This document shows positions 10,940 through 21,006 of a DNA stretch of 64,000 nt, in pieces. The notes under the pieces were generated by a model. It saw nothing but the letters and a program-made list of their open reading frames with translations. It searched no databases and was not told the DNA's origin. The DNA is taken from the NCBI GenBank assembly GCA_922989275.2, contig OV277861.1, forward strand, positions 15,710,540 through 15,774,539, written 5' to 3'. Numbering within the stretch: position 1 is the stretch's first letter; every line of letters begins with the position of its first letter. The position numbers and the translations under genes were made by a program. The DNA comes from Gari tellinella. Taxonomy: Eukaryota; Mollusca; Bivalvia; Cardiida; Psammobiidae.

Positions 10940-11733
10940 GTTGGGGAAATCGCGCTGAGAATCAGGTAAAGCTACCAAATTTTTACACATCAGCTTCCTT
11001 CACATTTCAAGTTATTATTCATTGCAGTAACGTATACGTTGCTCAATGCTTACGACAGAACAATAACGAAAACTGCAATAGTAGAAATCTGCATTATATT
11101 ATGCGTTAGACGATACTGCTAAGTCAAATACTACTAAGAGTGATTTTCAATTGAATGGCATGCTTATTCTCGACTGTATGTAAAGTAAGTCGTCCTTCAT
11201 TTTACCTCATATCAGAATGTAACAAAGCATAGTATCCTAAGAAAGTAAGGTATAAACTGTATGGTATATTTTATCATATAATAAAATATATCAATTTATT
11301 AACAATGCCTATGAGGAAACATTATTTGTATTTCGAGACAAACAGTCCAAGAAACAAGGTTTTTATGGGCCATGAATCACTGTAATTTTCAGGAACTTCC
11401 CTGTATATCAATTATGTTGCAGAACATAAAATAAATAGATGATGTATGTGATTCAAACAAAATACTACTTCCTTGTGACGCAACATACAATTTATATGGG
11501 TATAATAGTTCAGACACGATTCGTAGTTTCAAATCCCAGGGTGCTTTTTGCAAGTAAAGTGCGAGTAAGCTCGACTTAAGCTGGACACATTTTGAGGCAT
11601 TTAAACATTCATCACTTTATGAACGTCAACCAACTTTGGCTTGTGTTAATATGGCACGACATCTCGGCAATATGAATTTAAAGTAAACCCTGTTCCATTT
11701 TGCAAATTGTTTACTCAACATTCAACCGCCCAA
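10940..11733. other. No recognised feature
   Basis: No ORF, repeat family or strong structure found. Confidence 0.45.
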
Positions 11734-11949
11734 TTTACACTTTATGGTCAAATTTATTGTGAGTTTTGAACCCTTCGACACCATATTGTCATCTGTTTCA
11801 ATATTATTGTCTGCAATATCGTTTCAAAGTTAGATTTAAGACAATTTAACTGACGGATTTTCAAACCTAGTGGCAAACAATTTTGATCCTCGTGATCGAA
11901 ACTGTTTGTAAATGTGCTTTATGTTGTCATTGAGTGTGAAAGAGATAAC
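11734..11949. mobile_element. Family A MITE, decayed
   Basis: ATGGTCAAATTTATTGTGAG, CACCATATTGTCATCTGTTT, CAATATTATTGTCTGCAATA and TTTCAAAGTTAGATTTAAGA follow the family A body in order. A short core (CAATTTTGATCCTCGTGATC) comes next, then GTTGTCATTGAGTGTGAAAG at the right end. The GC-rich apex of core 1 has been lost, leaving only the outer stem. Confidence 0.75.
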
Positions 11950-12204
11950 AATATTGCGCATAATAAACATTTCGCCTGTTTACCGTGAAAGTGTGTGTTG
12001 CCAAAAATATAACTGATAGTATGAGACCTGGCCAATCTAAAGCAGTTGAAATGCACAATTATGATCAATAGATTTCAAAAGTTTTCCAACTCTCTAATTT
12101 CTGATACAATACATTTAGTCCATTTCCAAATGCAAGAAACCGTTTAATAGCAACATAGTATCTCTGTTATATCTCACTCACATTTATCATTTTATGTCAC
12201 GTGT

Positions 12205-12265
12205 TGCAAACTAGTTGGCTACAGATAAGACGCAGAACAATGCCTCTTCATCCAAACTATTTTAT
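12205..12265. repeat. Core-1 hairpin, strongly decayed
   Basis: TTGCAAACTAGTTGGCTACA, GATAAGACGC and CTTCATCCAAACTATTTT keep the order of core-1 parts, but pairing is poor. Confidence 0.4.
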
Positions 12266-12601
12266 AATGCGATTATTTTAAGGAAATAATTTAAAGTCCC
12301 ATTGTGTTTTCAGACCTTTTTTTAATGTCCGAAATACAATAACGGTTAATAATAATGTTTCAACCTTCTTATGGGCCAAACTGATCTATGAAATGTTAAA
12401 GACAGACCTAATTCATCAAAAGTGGCAGTTTAAAACCATAACAAACCGAAAGTATAGTCAAACAACTAGGTCTGACGTGTCACGGGGTCGCCGAGTCCAT
12501 TTTTAAGGGAGATCAGCATTTCGGATATCCTCGTCTTATTCTTTTAAAAAACAAGGTTGAGTTATAGGTATAAACAATGAGCGGATTAGTTATCAGAAAT
12601 A

Positions 12602-12690
12602 TAGCGTAATGGATAGGTCGTAGGCCCATAATCGAGTATATGATCGGGGAAATTTTATTTGGCGTGGGTTCGAAACTCGCATCAACCTAA
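12602..12690 (+). ncRNA. tRNA-like sequence (possible SINE head)
   Basis: TAGCGTAATGGATAGG resembles a tRNA D-arm/A-box, and about 50 bases later GCGTGGGTTCGAAACTCGC resembles a T-arm/B-box. A clear acceptor stem and anticodon arm are not visible, so this is more likely a tRNA-derived SINE head or a tRNA pseudogene than a working tRNA. Confidence 0.35.
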
Positions 12691-12800
12691 AACATTTTTT
12701 TTGCTAAAATATATTAAGGATTCTATAATTACTTTATTTCCAATTTCATTTCAACCATCATATACTTTCATTGTAATGTAGATCTATGTAGATGATTATA

Positions 12801-12976
12801 CGGTGAAACATCTCTATACATAAGTGATTGTTGGCCTTTAAGGCAGGTGACAGCATAATGGGGGAATAATGCATAAGGCAGTCTCCATTACTCTTGTTCT
12901 ACATTCAGCAGCAGCCTGTCTAAAAATACCACTTTAATAGTCCTTAATGAGTGGTCGAGTCCTATGTGTTTCACCG
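12801..12976. mobile_element. TA-flanked MITE, family C relative
   Basis: The ends CGGTGAAACATCTCTATA and TGTGTTTCACCG are inverted repeats bordered by TA. The interior has AAGGCAGGTGACAGC and a degraded core-3 stem. It lies only four bases from the family I element that follows. Confidence 0.6.
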
Positions 12977-12980
12977 TAAT

Positions 12981-13176
12981 TAAGGCTCCAGACAAGGAGA
13001 GTATTTCAAAAAGTAAAATCTTCATGTCTCTTTCAAACCCCATAGTGTGACTACTAATCAAAAGCTTCTCGCAGAGACCATTCTAATTAGTACATGCAAT
13101 CAAACCATAAGGTTTAGCGCAGACATGAGGAAAATGTTGGAAAACTTGTGTCTATTCCCCCTTATCTGGAGCCCAG
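12981..13176. mobile_element. Family I (hAT-like) MITE
   Basis: The ends AAGGCTCCAGACAAGGAGAG and CCCCCTTATCTGGAGCCCAG match the ends of the better copy at 56744-56936. The interior keeps AACCCCATAGTGTGACTACT and a degraded central stem. CAGGG-type ends suggest a hAT transposase. No convincing 8-bp target duplication is left. Confidence 0.7.
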
Positions 13177-13421
13177 TAAACAGATCATGCTTGTAACTGA
13201 TTACATTTCAATATTATAGAAGCCTATATGTATATACATGTACATGTATGTATTTTATCATCGATTAATTGTTTAAAATATGACTAATATCGGACTCGAA
13301 CTGAAACAAAGCAACCCTTCACCAACACTGGCGAACGTGTTCATAAATGGTCAGCTTCTATTATACAGTATGGAATAGAATATAATGCTTTACTATTCAT
13401 GCAAGATTTAAATAAAAAAAA

Positions 13422-13519
13422 GTGTAAGGTCGACGTGGGATTCGAACCCACGCTTACTAAAAATACTGCTATTTGCCTTTGCATACCTAACCTTTGCCTA
13501 CTGCGCTAAACTGCTCACA
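13422..13519 (-). ncRNA. tRNA-like sequence, minus strand
   Basis: On the minus strand, AGTTTAGCGCAGTAGGC resembles an A-box/D-arm, and CGTGGGTTCGAATCCCACG is a perfectly paired T-arm with a canonical B-box. The segment between them is too long and AT-rich to fold as a normal anticodon arm, and the acceptor stem does not pair. It is most likely a tRNA-derived SINE head or a tRNA pseudogene. Confidence 0.45.
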
Positions 13520-13651
13520 ATAATTCCGCCTTCATTATTTCACCTCATATACGAAACTCGGCTGTTTAAAATATGGTCCGAGAACATGCGGAATTCTGTG
13601 TTACCTAAAAATTGGACTCGGCTGACCTTTGACACGTCAGACCTAGTTGTT

Positions 13652-13716
13652 TGACTGTTTGAATCTCGAACAGACGCCGCGTAACTCGGCGTCTTATCTG
13701 GATCCAAACTGTTTGA
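13652..13716. repeat. Core-1 hairpin
   Basis: ACTGTTTGAATCTCGAACAG, ACGCCGCGTAACTCGGCGT and CTTATCTGGATCCAAACTGT. The apex stem is intact with one mismatch and the outer arms are partly paired. Translation of this stem gives the recurrent peptide SNSLDPDKTP. Confidence 0.75.
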
Positions 13717-13835
13717 CAATCGTCTTAAGGTTCTTTTAATCAAAACTATGAATAAATATAAACTAAACAAATTTTGCACATGGCAATTTCAAAGCAGACG
13801 TCTGTGCAGCAGAATAAGGGTTAACCACTTCATTC

Positions 13836-14028
13836 CTGTGCTCCAGATAATCCGAAGTAAACTGAACAAATCCAACAGTTTATCACTCATTTAAGCACCG
13901 AATGATATGATGTTACTACTCATTAGAATTGTCTCTTGGAGACGATTCTAATGAGTAGTGACACCATTGGTTTTAAAGCAGAAATAAATGTTTTAGTTTT
14001 CGAAATACTCCCCTTATCTGGAGCCCTG
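13836..14028. mobile_element. Family I (hAT-like) MITE
   Basis: The left end CTGTGCTCCAGATAATC and right end CCCCTTATCTGGAGCCCTG enclose a strong central hairpin, ACTACTCATTAGAATTGTCT / AGACGATTCTAATGAGTAGT, at about 13914-13962. It has the same layout as 56744-56936. Confidence 0.82.
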
Positions 14029-14319
14029 TATTTACAGAGTTGTCCTTCTTTCCGTTGACAAGGTCAAATTAAATGGTGTTAGCACAAATAAATTAAAAAC
14101 ATAAATAAAAAGCGAATTTCTTAGGTAAAGCCGCTTTTTGTGAAAGAATCACGTCCCATGTAGTTCTAATGGGATCCCAAGCAACCGTTTTATGCAGGTT
14201 TCCCAAAAGCACAATGCGGCTTTAAAGGAAACATTTAAAGACACACTCTCTGTAGACTAAACGAATGTGTTTAATGTTACGCGTTTACCTTTTTCGCGCT
14301 ATAAGCACTCTTTGACCGA

Positions 14320-14415
14320 CATTCAATGTTTACAAAATTTACAACATTATATTGATTTACTTATCCCCCGAGAGTTACTTGCTCGGATCATCAACTGATT
14401 TTTCAGTCGAAGCTA
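14320..14415. repeat. Dispersed repeat related to 18916-19010
   Basis: GACCGACATTCAATGTTTAC, then ATTGATTTACTTATCCCCCG, then AGAGTTACTTGCTCGGATCA is clearly related to 18916-19010 (GATCGACATTTTATGTTCTA ... GAGAGTTGCTTGTTCAGATC). It serves as an uninterrupted comparison for the palindrome insertion there. The class is unknown. Confidence 0.55.
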
Positions 14416-14528
14416 ATCTTGTTGCAATGTAGATTATATTATAATTGCCTTTTTGCTTTTAAAATCAGACTTTGATAATTCGAGTTCGCCTAACCATTAT
14501 CATGCTAAGCGCGACATGGCTTATATTC

Positions 14529-14595
14529 ACAAACAGTTTGGACCCAGATCAGACGCCTCGTGGTCCGGCGTCTGGTCTGAATCTAAACTGTTTGC
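14529..14595. repeat. Core-1 hairpin
   Basis: CAAACAGTTTGGACCCAGAT, CAGACGCCTCGTGGTCCGGCG and TCTGGTCTGAATCTAAACTG, followed by TTTGCC. The outer stem pairs well and the apex is partly diverged. Confidence 0.75.
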
Positions 14596-15352
14596 CATTC
14601 ATTTCCAACCTTTCCTCACTTTGATATGCTTACAACCTATTTTTTGTTTATTTTTGCAGATGATCTATTTGAAACAGACGTCAATTCAACATTATAAATG
14701 TTAAGTAAAATTCGAATTTCTAGATTCTAGCAATATGTGATCGCTCATAATGAAAGTCCAACATACCTTTCCAAATGTAAATGAGTAGATAAAATATTAC
14801 GTTTTAACTTTAAATCACATGTATATCTATCTCTGACTTCTGCAGGTTATACGAAAAGACTCGTTGTCCTGCAATACGCGTTAAATTTTCTGGGTTTTTT
14901 TTCTGTATTTTACATTGTTTTAAATGACCGTTTCACATGTCTGACTGCAGTGACTGCGTAACACATAGATTTACTCGCTACATGATTGATTAAGTCTAGG
15001 CCCAGGTCCAATGGCTCCTGAAAACAATTTATGGTCAGGGTATGCATATGTTGTTATATTGTCTTAATTATTTTTGAAATCCATGCATAATCAGAAAAAG
15101 AAATAAGTCCCGTTTGACACGTTACAAATGTGTGTCTTAAACAATATTGCATGACTATATTAACAATGTGTAGTCAATTGATTAGTAAACTACGATGATT
15201 GAAATACATGCATTCTACTTCGATAAAAAAATACTGAGTCAAGATATTAATAAAATGATAAAGTGGACACAACTTTAGACTTCCCGTTTAAACGGAACTG
15301 AAAGTAACGTAGAAATTGGCAGCATTTAGTCAGGCGTCTTTTTGAAAATAAG
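14596..15352. other. No recognised feature
   Basis: AT-rich sequence without a supported gene or repeat. Confidence 0.45.
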
Positions 15353-15413
15353 TGGCAAACAATTTGAAGCATGATCAGAGGTCGGATAACCCGGCGTCTG
15401 GTCGCAAACTATG
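15353..15413. repeat. Core-1 hairpin, decayed
   Basis: GTGGCAAACAATTTGAAGCA, TGATCAGAGGTCGGATAACC and CGGCGTCTGGTCGCAAACTA follow the core-1 order with broken pairing. Confidence 0.5.
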
Positions 15414-15767
15414 TATGTTACATTTGATCATAAAATAACATCACAATACCTTATAAACAATATCCTCGGGGAAAACATAGGTTATGTTCCAAGAAGAGCA
15501 GTATAAAAACCAAACTTGTAAATTGCCAATGAATCATTTTATTTGTCAGAGATTTCCCTGTACATCAAATGATTATATTGTCTGTGCTTTTGGAAAGTAT
15601 ATATATAAATCTGTATTGCACAAGTGTAATTGATGCCTCGCAATAGTAGATCATCCTCTCTTGTGTAACAGCAGACCTTTAACGAAGAAATTGTACAATA
15701 ATTCAAAAGCGTCTCTTATTTTAACCCCGGGCATGCTAGGCGAGACTGAAATACGAGTTGGTTCGAC

Positions 15768-16013
15768 TTAACAATTTCCCCAATAGAAGCGCCTTTTAGC
15801 GCACTGAACCTATTCAACCAATAAATAAAATAGTTCCAATTTATCCAGTCATGTATATGTACCATAAGAAATATTTTCAAAATCCTAGCTGATGGTAGCT
15901 TAAAGCAGGCTGAAAGTAAAGCAGAATGCGCCTTCAAGGCGCATTCTGCTTTACTTTCAACCTGCTTTAAGTGATTACATGGCGTCAAAACCTAAAATAA
16001 GGTCAAGGGTTAA
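15768..16013. mobile_element. Family B MITE (TTAA target, core 2)
   Basis: TTAA borders both ends (15768-15771, 16010-16013). The left end runs into CCCCAATAGAAGCGCCTTTT and the right end is CAAGGG. The core-2 hairpin at about 15899-15972 is essentially perfect: TAAAGCAGGCTGAAAGTAAA / TTTACTTTCAACCTGCTTTA with apex GCGCCTTCAAGGCGC. TTAA target and CCC-type ends fit the piggyBac superfamily (inference). Confidence 0.82.
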
Positions 16014-16712
16014 GATAATTCAGATTACCGTATTTGGTCATATGACATTTTATTTTGTGAAAGAAGGAGATCGACACAATGCAATATGCGTTCAGTGTTA
16101 ATTTAGAACCATTTCAGGGTATTTCAGAGTTTTGTCCATTAAAGTGGAACTATAGATATATATTGTTTGCTCTGCATGTCCATGTAATAATGTCGTACAT
16201 GACATTCTTGATAGTAACCTGTATGTGTGGACCTGTAAACTTTCGAAACAAGCGATTAGTTATGTTGTATGTGTTACTGTTTCCAAAAGAATCATACGAT
16301 GAAAATTATACAGTTCAGATCCTGACTTGAAGGCTATACAGTGATGCTCACTTATAACGAACTTGGATAAGATGAAAAACTGCTTAATACAAAATAAAAA
16401 TAATTCCCCGACTGCTTCCTTCTTTAATTCAATGGACTCCTGCTTGCTTAAGATGAACTGGAATCACTGGATATAATGAAAAACTGGATAAGACAGCATG
16501 ATTTTTAGGTCCCTACCTGTAAAATGGTTCTGTTAATTCAACATGCCGGTCATTATCACAGTTTGACAAGAGGCTTACAAAGGTGACAGTACTTAATTGC
16601 TTAGCTGCTCGTCACCTCTGATAACAAAACATTACCTAACCAACATGTTTTGTATATATGCTATTTATAAGATATTCAAACAACTGCAACTAACTAGTTT
16701 ACTGAGAACATT

Positions 16713-16776
16713 ATTTGTTTGGATCCAGATCAGATGTTTAATAACTGGGTGTCTGATCGGACTTCTTGCTGTTTGA
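16713..16776. repeat. Core-1 hairpin
   Basis: TTTGTTTGGATCCAGATCAG, apex TTTAATAACTGGG, and TGTCTGATCGGACTTCTTGC. The apex stem is degraded and the outer stem partly paired. Confidence 0.55.
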
Positions 16777-17103
16777 CACCCATATTCTGCAAAAAGATAA
16801 CAGCCACTGATGCTATATCAACATAGTAGATCTATATTAAAATAAAAACTTTTTATGTTAATAAAGCTTACTTATTAAATATTTATAATAGGTTGAGTTC
16901 TATTGATACAAAAAAGAGAACAGGTTAAATTTTTAAGAAGAAAGGGGCATTTCTTATGTCTTAGCCAATCTAATATTGTTATCATTCAAAATATTTGGTA
17001 GTATTAAAAAATGAAATAGTTCAGATTTAATTTCTATGTCTTTCTATCTTCCTTTCCTTCTAATCAATGTTGTACTAAAAGTATGATAAGTAAACATTCC
17101 TTT

Positions 17104-17334
17104 ATATGCAAACTATTGACAAAGAAATTTCGTTACGGCGTCTGATTTGGATTAAAGCTGGTTGTTACTCGTCATTATGATTCTTTCTTTCAAAACAGCA
17201 GACGACAATTTAAAGCAGACGATATTTCAACTGCGAAAATGGAATAATAGTCTCGTTATAGGAACAGCGACAAGCGTTGTTGTAATGAGGGAATCGTTGT
17301 TGAGGGGGCCGTTGTAGGTAGGGAGGCTTGTATA
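17104..17334. mobile_element. Family E MITE, left end missing
   Basis: It contains the right half of core 1 (CGTCTGATTTGGATTAAAGC), TTTCAAAACAGCAGACGACA, GTTATAGGAACAGCGACAAG and a right end ending GGTAGGGAGGCTTG, bordered by TA. The left third, including the left end and half of the hairpin, is absent. Confidence 0.65.
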
Positions 17335-17799
17335 CTGTACTTGTTGCCCACAAGATAGAGTTTAATGAGATACTATTAGGTGTACTGTTACTGAACGTAA
17401 AGATTGGCAAACTGTCTAGCCTATTAAACGTGAAAACAAATTAAGTCTAGACATGCTTGGTGATTTCCCATATGAACAAATTCAACGCCTTATGTAAACT
17501 CTCATTACATGGTATATGAAGAAATTAAAAGCTTGTAGTTGTTTGCGATTTAAAAATAAATCATTTAATAAAACGATAAATAAATACATATTAGCAACAT
17601 TCTTTATAAACCAAGGATACTAAAATAAAAATTCAACGTTTTCAAAACTACTGTCATTTTCTTCATATTATCATTATGTTTGCATTGGCTTTCGTTTAAA
17701 CCGGAAATCAAAATACGTTCTCCACTGAATCTCATTGGTAATATATGCAGTAAGGAGTTTTCATATTGCAAACAGTTAAGACTACGTTCAACCGCCGAG

Positions 17800-18050
17800 T
17801 TAACCCATTATCCCATAGCCTGTTTCTAGTTCTGAAGACAAGTGACCACTTAAAGCAGGTTGAAAGTAAAGCAGAATGCGCCTCAAGGCGCATTCTGCTT
17901 TATTTTCAGCCGGCTTTAAGCTACCATCTGCTAAAATATAGAACATATTTCTTATAAAACATATGCTTGACTATATAAATTGAAACTGTTTTCTTCAGTG
18001 GATTAATAAATTAAGTGCGCTAAAAGGTGCTTCCATGAGGGAAAGGGTAA
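17800..18050. mobile_element. Family B MITE inserted in a core-1 hairpin
   Basis: The left border is TTAA (17800-17803), followed by CCCATTATCCCATAGCCTG. The core-2 hairpin is near-perfect at about 17852-17922 (CTTAAAGCAGGTTGAAAGTA, apex GCGCCTCAAGGCGC). The right end GAGGGAAAGGGTAA has one substitution in the border TTAA. Directly to its left is GCAAACAGTTAAGACTACGT and CCGCCGAG, the left arm of a core-1 hairpin, so the insertion looks to be at that hairpin's apex. Confidence 0.75.
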
Positions 18051-18612
18051 ACTACCTTCCTCATACTCAGAGCTTCTCTCCTGTTTGTCTCGGGAGTGCA
18101 TTGCAATGATAAGCAATGAATGATACAACACATATATTGAGGATACAGTTGAAATGCAACTGCGTATAGTCTACACGTTAAGACCGTATTTTCTGTCATG
18201 AGATTCATATAAAAATTCGCAAAATTTCGAAAGTAAATTACAGGTAAATATCGTCACAGTATATCTGTGATATCTCTACATTTCTTCAGAGCAATTTCAC
18301 TTTCCCTTTATGAGGCTATGTGTTGACACGAGTTGCAAACTTATTTACTCTAGCAATGACGCCAAGAGGAGTTTCATATCGTCTTGGTCCAAACTGCTTC
18401 ACAAGTCAATGATTGCGTTTTAAACTCTATACCTTTGACACTTCAAATGTACATAGATGTACCCTTTTATTTAAATATGTTAGTATCTGGACTGTTTTTA
18501 ATGTATGCCAAAATGACAAGCATTGCAGAACTTGGCCATGACTCTTCTTTCTATATATCTCTGTTCGTCAAGGATAAGTGTAAGGTCCATAGAAAATAAA
18601 CGTCACAAGGAG

Positions 18613-18807
18613 TTAACCCTTTCATGATCAAATTTATCGTGAGGTTTTTACCCCTTCGCCGCTTCATTGTCGTCTGGTTCAGTAGTGTTGTCTGAAATAT
18701 CGATTTGGGGCAGTATAACTGACGGCAAACAGCGTAACGCGGCATCTGATCAGAATCAAACTGTTTGAAAATGCGCTTTATGACGTCAATGGGAGTGAAC
18801 GTATTAA
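18613..18807. mobile_element. Family A MITE, partly decayed
   Basis: TTAACCCTTTCATGATCAAA on the left, then AATTTATCGTGAGGTTTTTA, GTCGTCTGGTTCAGTAGTG, a shortened core 1 (GCGTAACGCGGCATCTGATC), and GACGTCAATGGGAGTGAACG on the right before TTAA. The left arm of the hairpin is largely deleted. Confidence 0.75.
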
Positions 18808-18915
18808 TGGATCCAGTAAATCACAGACTTTCTAAGTATTCCTATAGACGAAACATATGTACTAATGATTAACATCGTCTATTTAGTTTATGGAGTAGTG
18901 TTGTACGTACTCCAT

Positions 18916-19010
18916 GATCGACATTTTATGTTCTACCAATTTGCAATATCAGACTGATATACTTCTCCCCTGAGAGTTGCTTGTTCAGATCGTCAAACTA
19001 CTTTTCATTA
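18916..19010. repeat. Dispersed repeat interrupted by the palindrome
   Basis: Related to 14320-14415 through CGACATT, ATGTT, CCCTGAGAGTTGCTTG and CAGATCGTCAA. The repeat resumes at 19188 (CTCAAGCAACCG) after the insertion at 19011-19175. Confidence 0.5.
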
Positions 19011-19140
19011 TTAATATATATACTGCTCTTTTCTAATATTTCGACCTCTAAGGGCCTTTTTCAAAGAAAATCACGTGATTTTCTTTGAAAAAGGCCCTTA
19101 GAGGTCGAAATATTAGAAAAGAGCAGTATATATATTAATA
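19009..19140. repeat. 132-bp perfect palindrome
   Basis: Two 66-base arms are exact reverse complements, with no spacer, centred on CACGTG between 19074 and 19075. The left arm starts TATTAATATATATACTGCTC and contains AGGGCCTTTTTCAAAGAAAA. The segment 19011-19175 lies between 12-base direct repeats TACTTTTCATTA (18999-19010 and 19176-19187), as if inserted. Perfect identity of the arms implies a recent origin or continuing arm correction. No ORF or known ends are visible. Confidence 0.95.
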
Positions 19141-19189
19141 TTAATTTAATTCCCTATCTGGAATATTGAAAAAATTACTTTTCATTACT

Positions 19190-19915
19190 CAAGCAACCGT
19201 AATGACCCTAAGTATTGGGACAGACGGGACAGGTCTGAGCAGACATTGCATACCCTGAGGGAGCATTTTGATTACGTTCTACACTGTTTGCCGTTCAGTG
19301 TGTGTCTTTTGGACAAATAACTGTGTGAAAAAAGCAATTAATTAGTTTAGGATTTTAGCAATTATACAGAGTGTCCCAACTTTTCGGATATTTACGGTAA
19401 TACTATAATTAGTTTTTTTCACTTTACATCTGTTAAGTCACACTTGCATACATGTCCAATATTGTGAAATGCTTGAAGATATTGAGATTTATTTAAGCTT
19501 TTCAGTGGATTACTAGGAAATAGCAGTAGATTATCACTTGATAATTTCATTGTCTCAAGCAGTCGGATTATCATCGCGCGCGCTTCTTTTATGAATTTTC
19601 TCCGTAGGGCTTCCCAATAATCGCAGTCAATCGTGTCCTATAGTTTCATTCCGGCAGCTCGATTTGTCGCGAACCACTCAACGGAAGAACACGAATCCAA
19701 GATCGGAAGTAAAGACGTAATTCTGATGACGACAAATCAATTAATCAGTGACGTCATTGTACGACTCGATATAAACTTGGGGCTCAACACGGGATAACTC
19801 ATGTACTTTCGCTTTCAATTGTCGAACGATTTCGTTTAAAAGTGGCTTAAAAGCATAAATAAATAGAATAACTGTATAATTTCAGTAAATGATCAAATTT
19901 AATCCATTTCGTCAA
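19190..19915. other. No recognised feature
   Basis: No gene found. It contains a CGCGCGCG-like run near 19575 and otherwise AT-rich sequence. Confidence 0.45.
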
Positions 19916-19916
19916 C

Positions 19917-19976
19917 ATCAGACTGTTATATTTTTCACGAGTTGCTTCGCCACTCATGAACATATAACGTCTGATG
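19917..19976. repeat. Imperfect hairpin
   Basis: CATCAGACTGTTATATTTTT, loop CACGAGTTGCTTCGCCACTC, then ATGAACATATAACGTCTGATG pair as an imperfect stem. The family is unknown. Confidence 0.55.
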
Positions 19977-19979
19977 GTT

Positions 19980-20740
19980 ACTCAATGGATACAATTTCTT
20001 TATTATACTGAAAAACCCATTGAACCTCTATATCTTTTAAAAAGCAAAACGTTACTTAACGAAGCTCCCAATTGCCATATTATATGCTTAATAATTCTGA
20101 CGTTCAATTGCAGATATTTTATTGCAGACAATAAAGCGTTTTATTCATAACTTATTTTCAAAACGTTGCCTTCTAACTGGCAGGATTGCGCAGGGTGAAT
20201 TCAGCTGTTTCAACAGCCAAATCACAGTTACCATTGCAAAAGAGCATATCACAGTTTATTACACCTCGCTTTGAGTTACAATGTTAAATTCCCATAGACC
20301 TACAGTTAACATTTTGCATGTCTTTTACATCTATTCAAAATATACTGTCACTCTTTATGATATCCTTTTTGTGACGTCACTCTAAAGGACATTACTTTTT
20401 TACTCCGTCCGAAAACGTACTGTCAGCATTGACATGACTTTCGCTATTGGTTACATTGGAACGTTTTAAAGAGTGGTAACTTCTAATCAACTTTTGGCTT
20501 CCTTTTGTCCATTCCTTAACGATTTGCCATCATTTCGGAAGAGGATATTTGCCACCTAGACAATGTAAAGACGCTGTTTCTTCAATTTACTTGTCATAAC
20601 GTTCTTCTTTCTTTCTTGTAATATAATTATAAACAATGTGACATCATAGACGGCGGCGTCGTTTCCCGCGTTACGTACATGTCCACGCTAAATTGGTATT
20701 CACAACACATTTTATAAAATACAAATGAGACGATTCTAAA
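19980..20740. other. No recognised feature
   Basis: No supported gene or repeat family. Confidence 0.45.
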
Positions 20741-20750
20741 GCTAGGGTTG

Positions 20751-20831
20751 ATAAGCTCGGTGTCAACCCTCGAAAACAAGAATGTCACCCTCGGCTACGC
20801 CTCGGGGTGACATGCTGTTTCTCGGGTTGAC
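20751..20831. repeat. Small CpG-rich hairpin
   Basis: GTGTCAACCCTCGAAAACAA, then AATGTCACCCTCGGCTACGC, CTCGGGGTGACATG and TTTCTCGGGTTGAC form two nested inverted repeats (TGTCACCC/GGGTGACA and GTCAACCC/GGGTTGAC). This looks like a small repeat of unknown family. Confidence 0.6.
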
Positions 20832-21006
20832 AATTTGAATGTCACGCAAACTGCCATCTAATATTTATATAATATTGCATATATCGCCACTAAATGATGA
20901 CATGAGATGGTAATGATGTGAGATGATTTAATGCAGATGTTTTCGCTAATCTCATTTGCTACAAAGAACCACATGGACATGTTTACTGGAAGGTTAATAT
21001 GACATA

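Noticed and set aside
16339..16520. CAGTGATGCTCACTTATAACG after TA, looking like the left end of another TA-target MITE
   Set aside because: I could not find the matching inverted right end nearby, so the element cannot be bounded.
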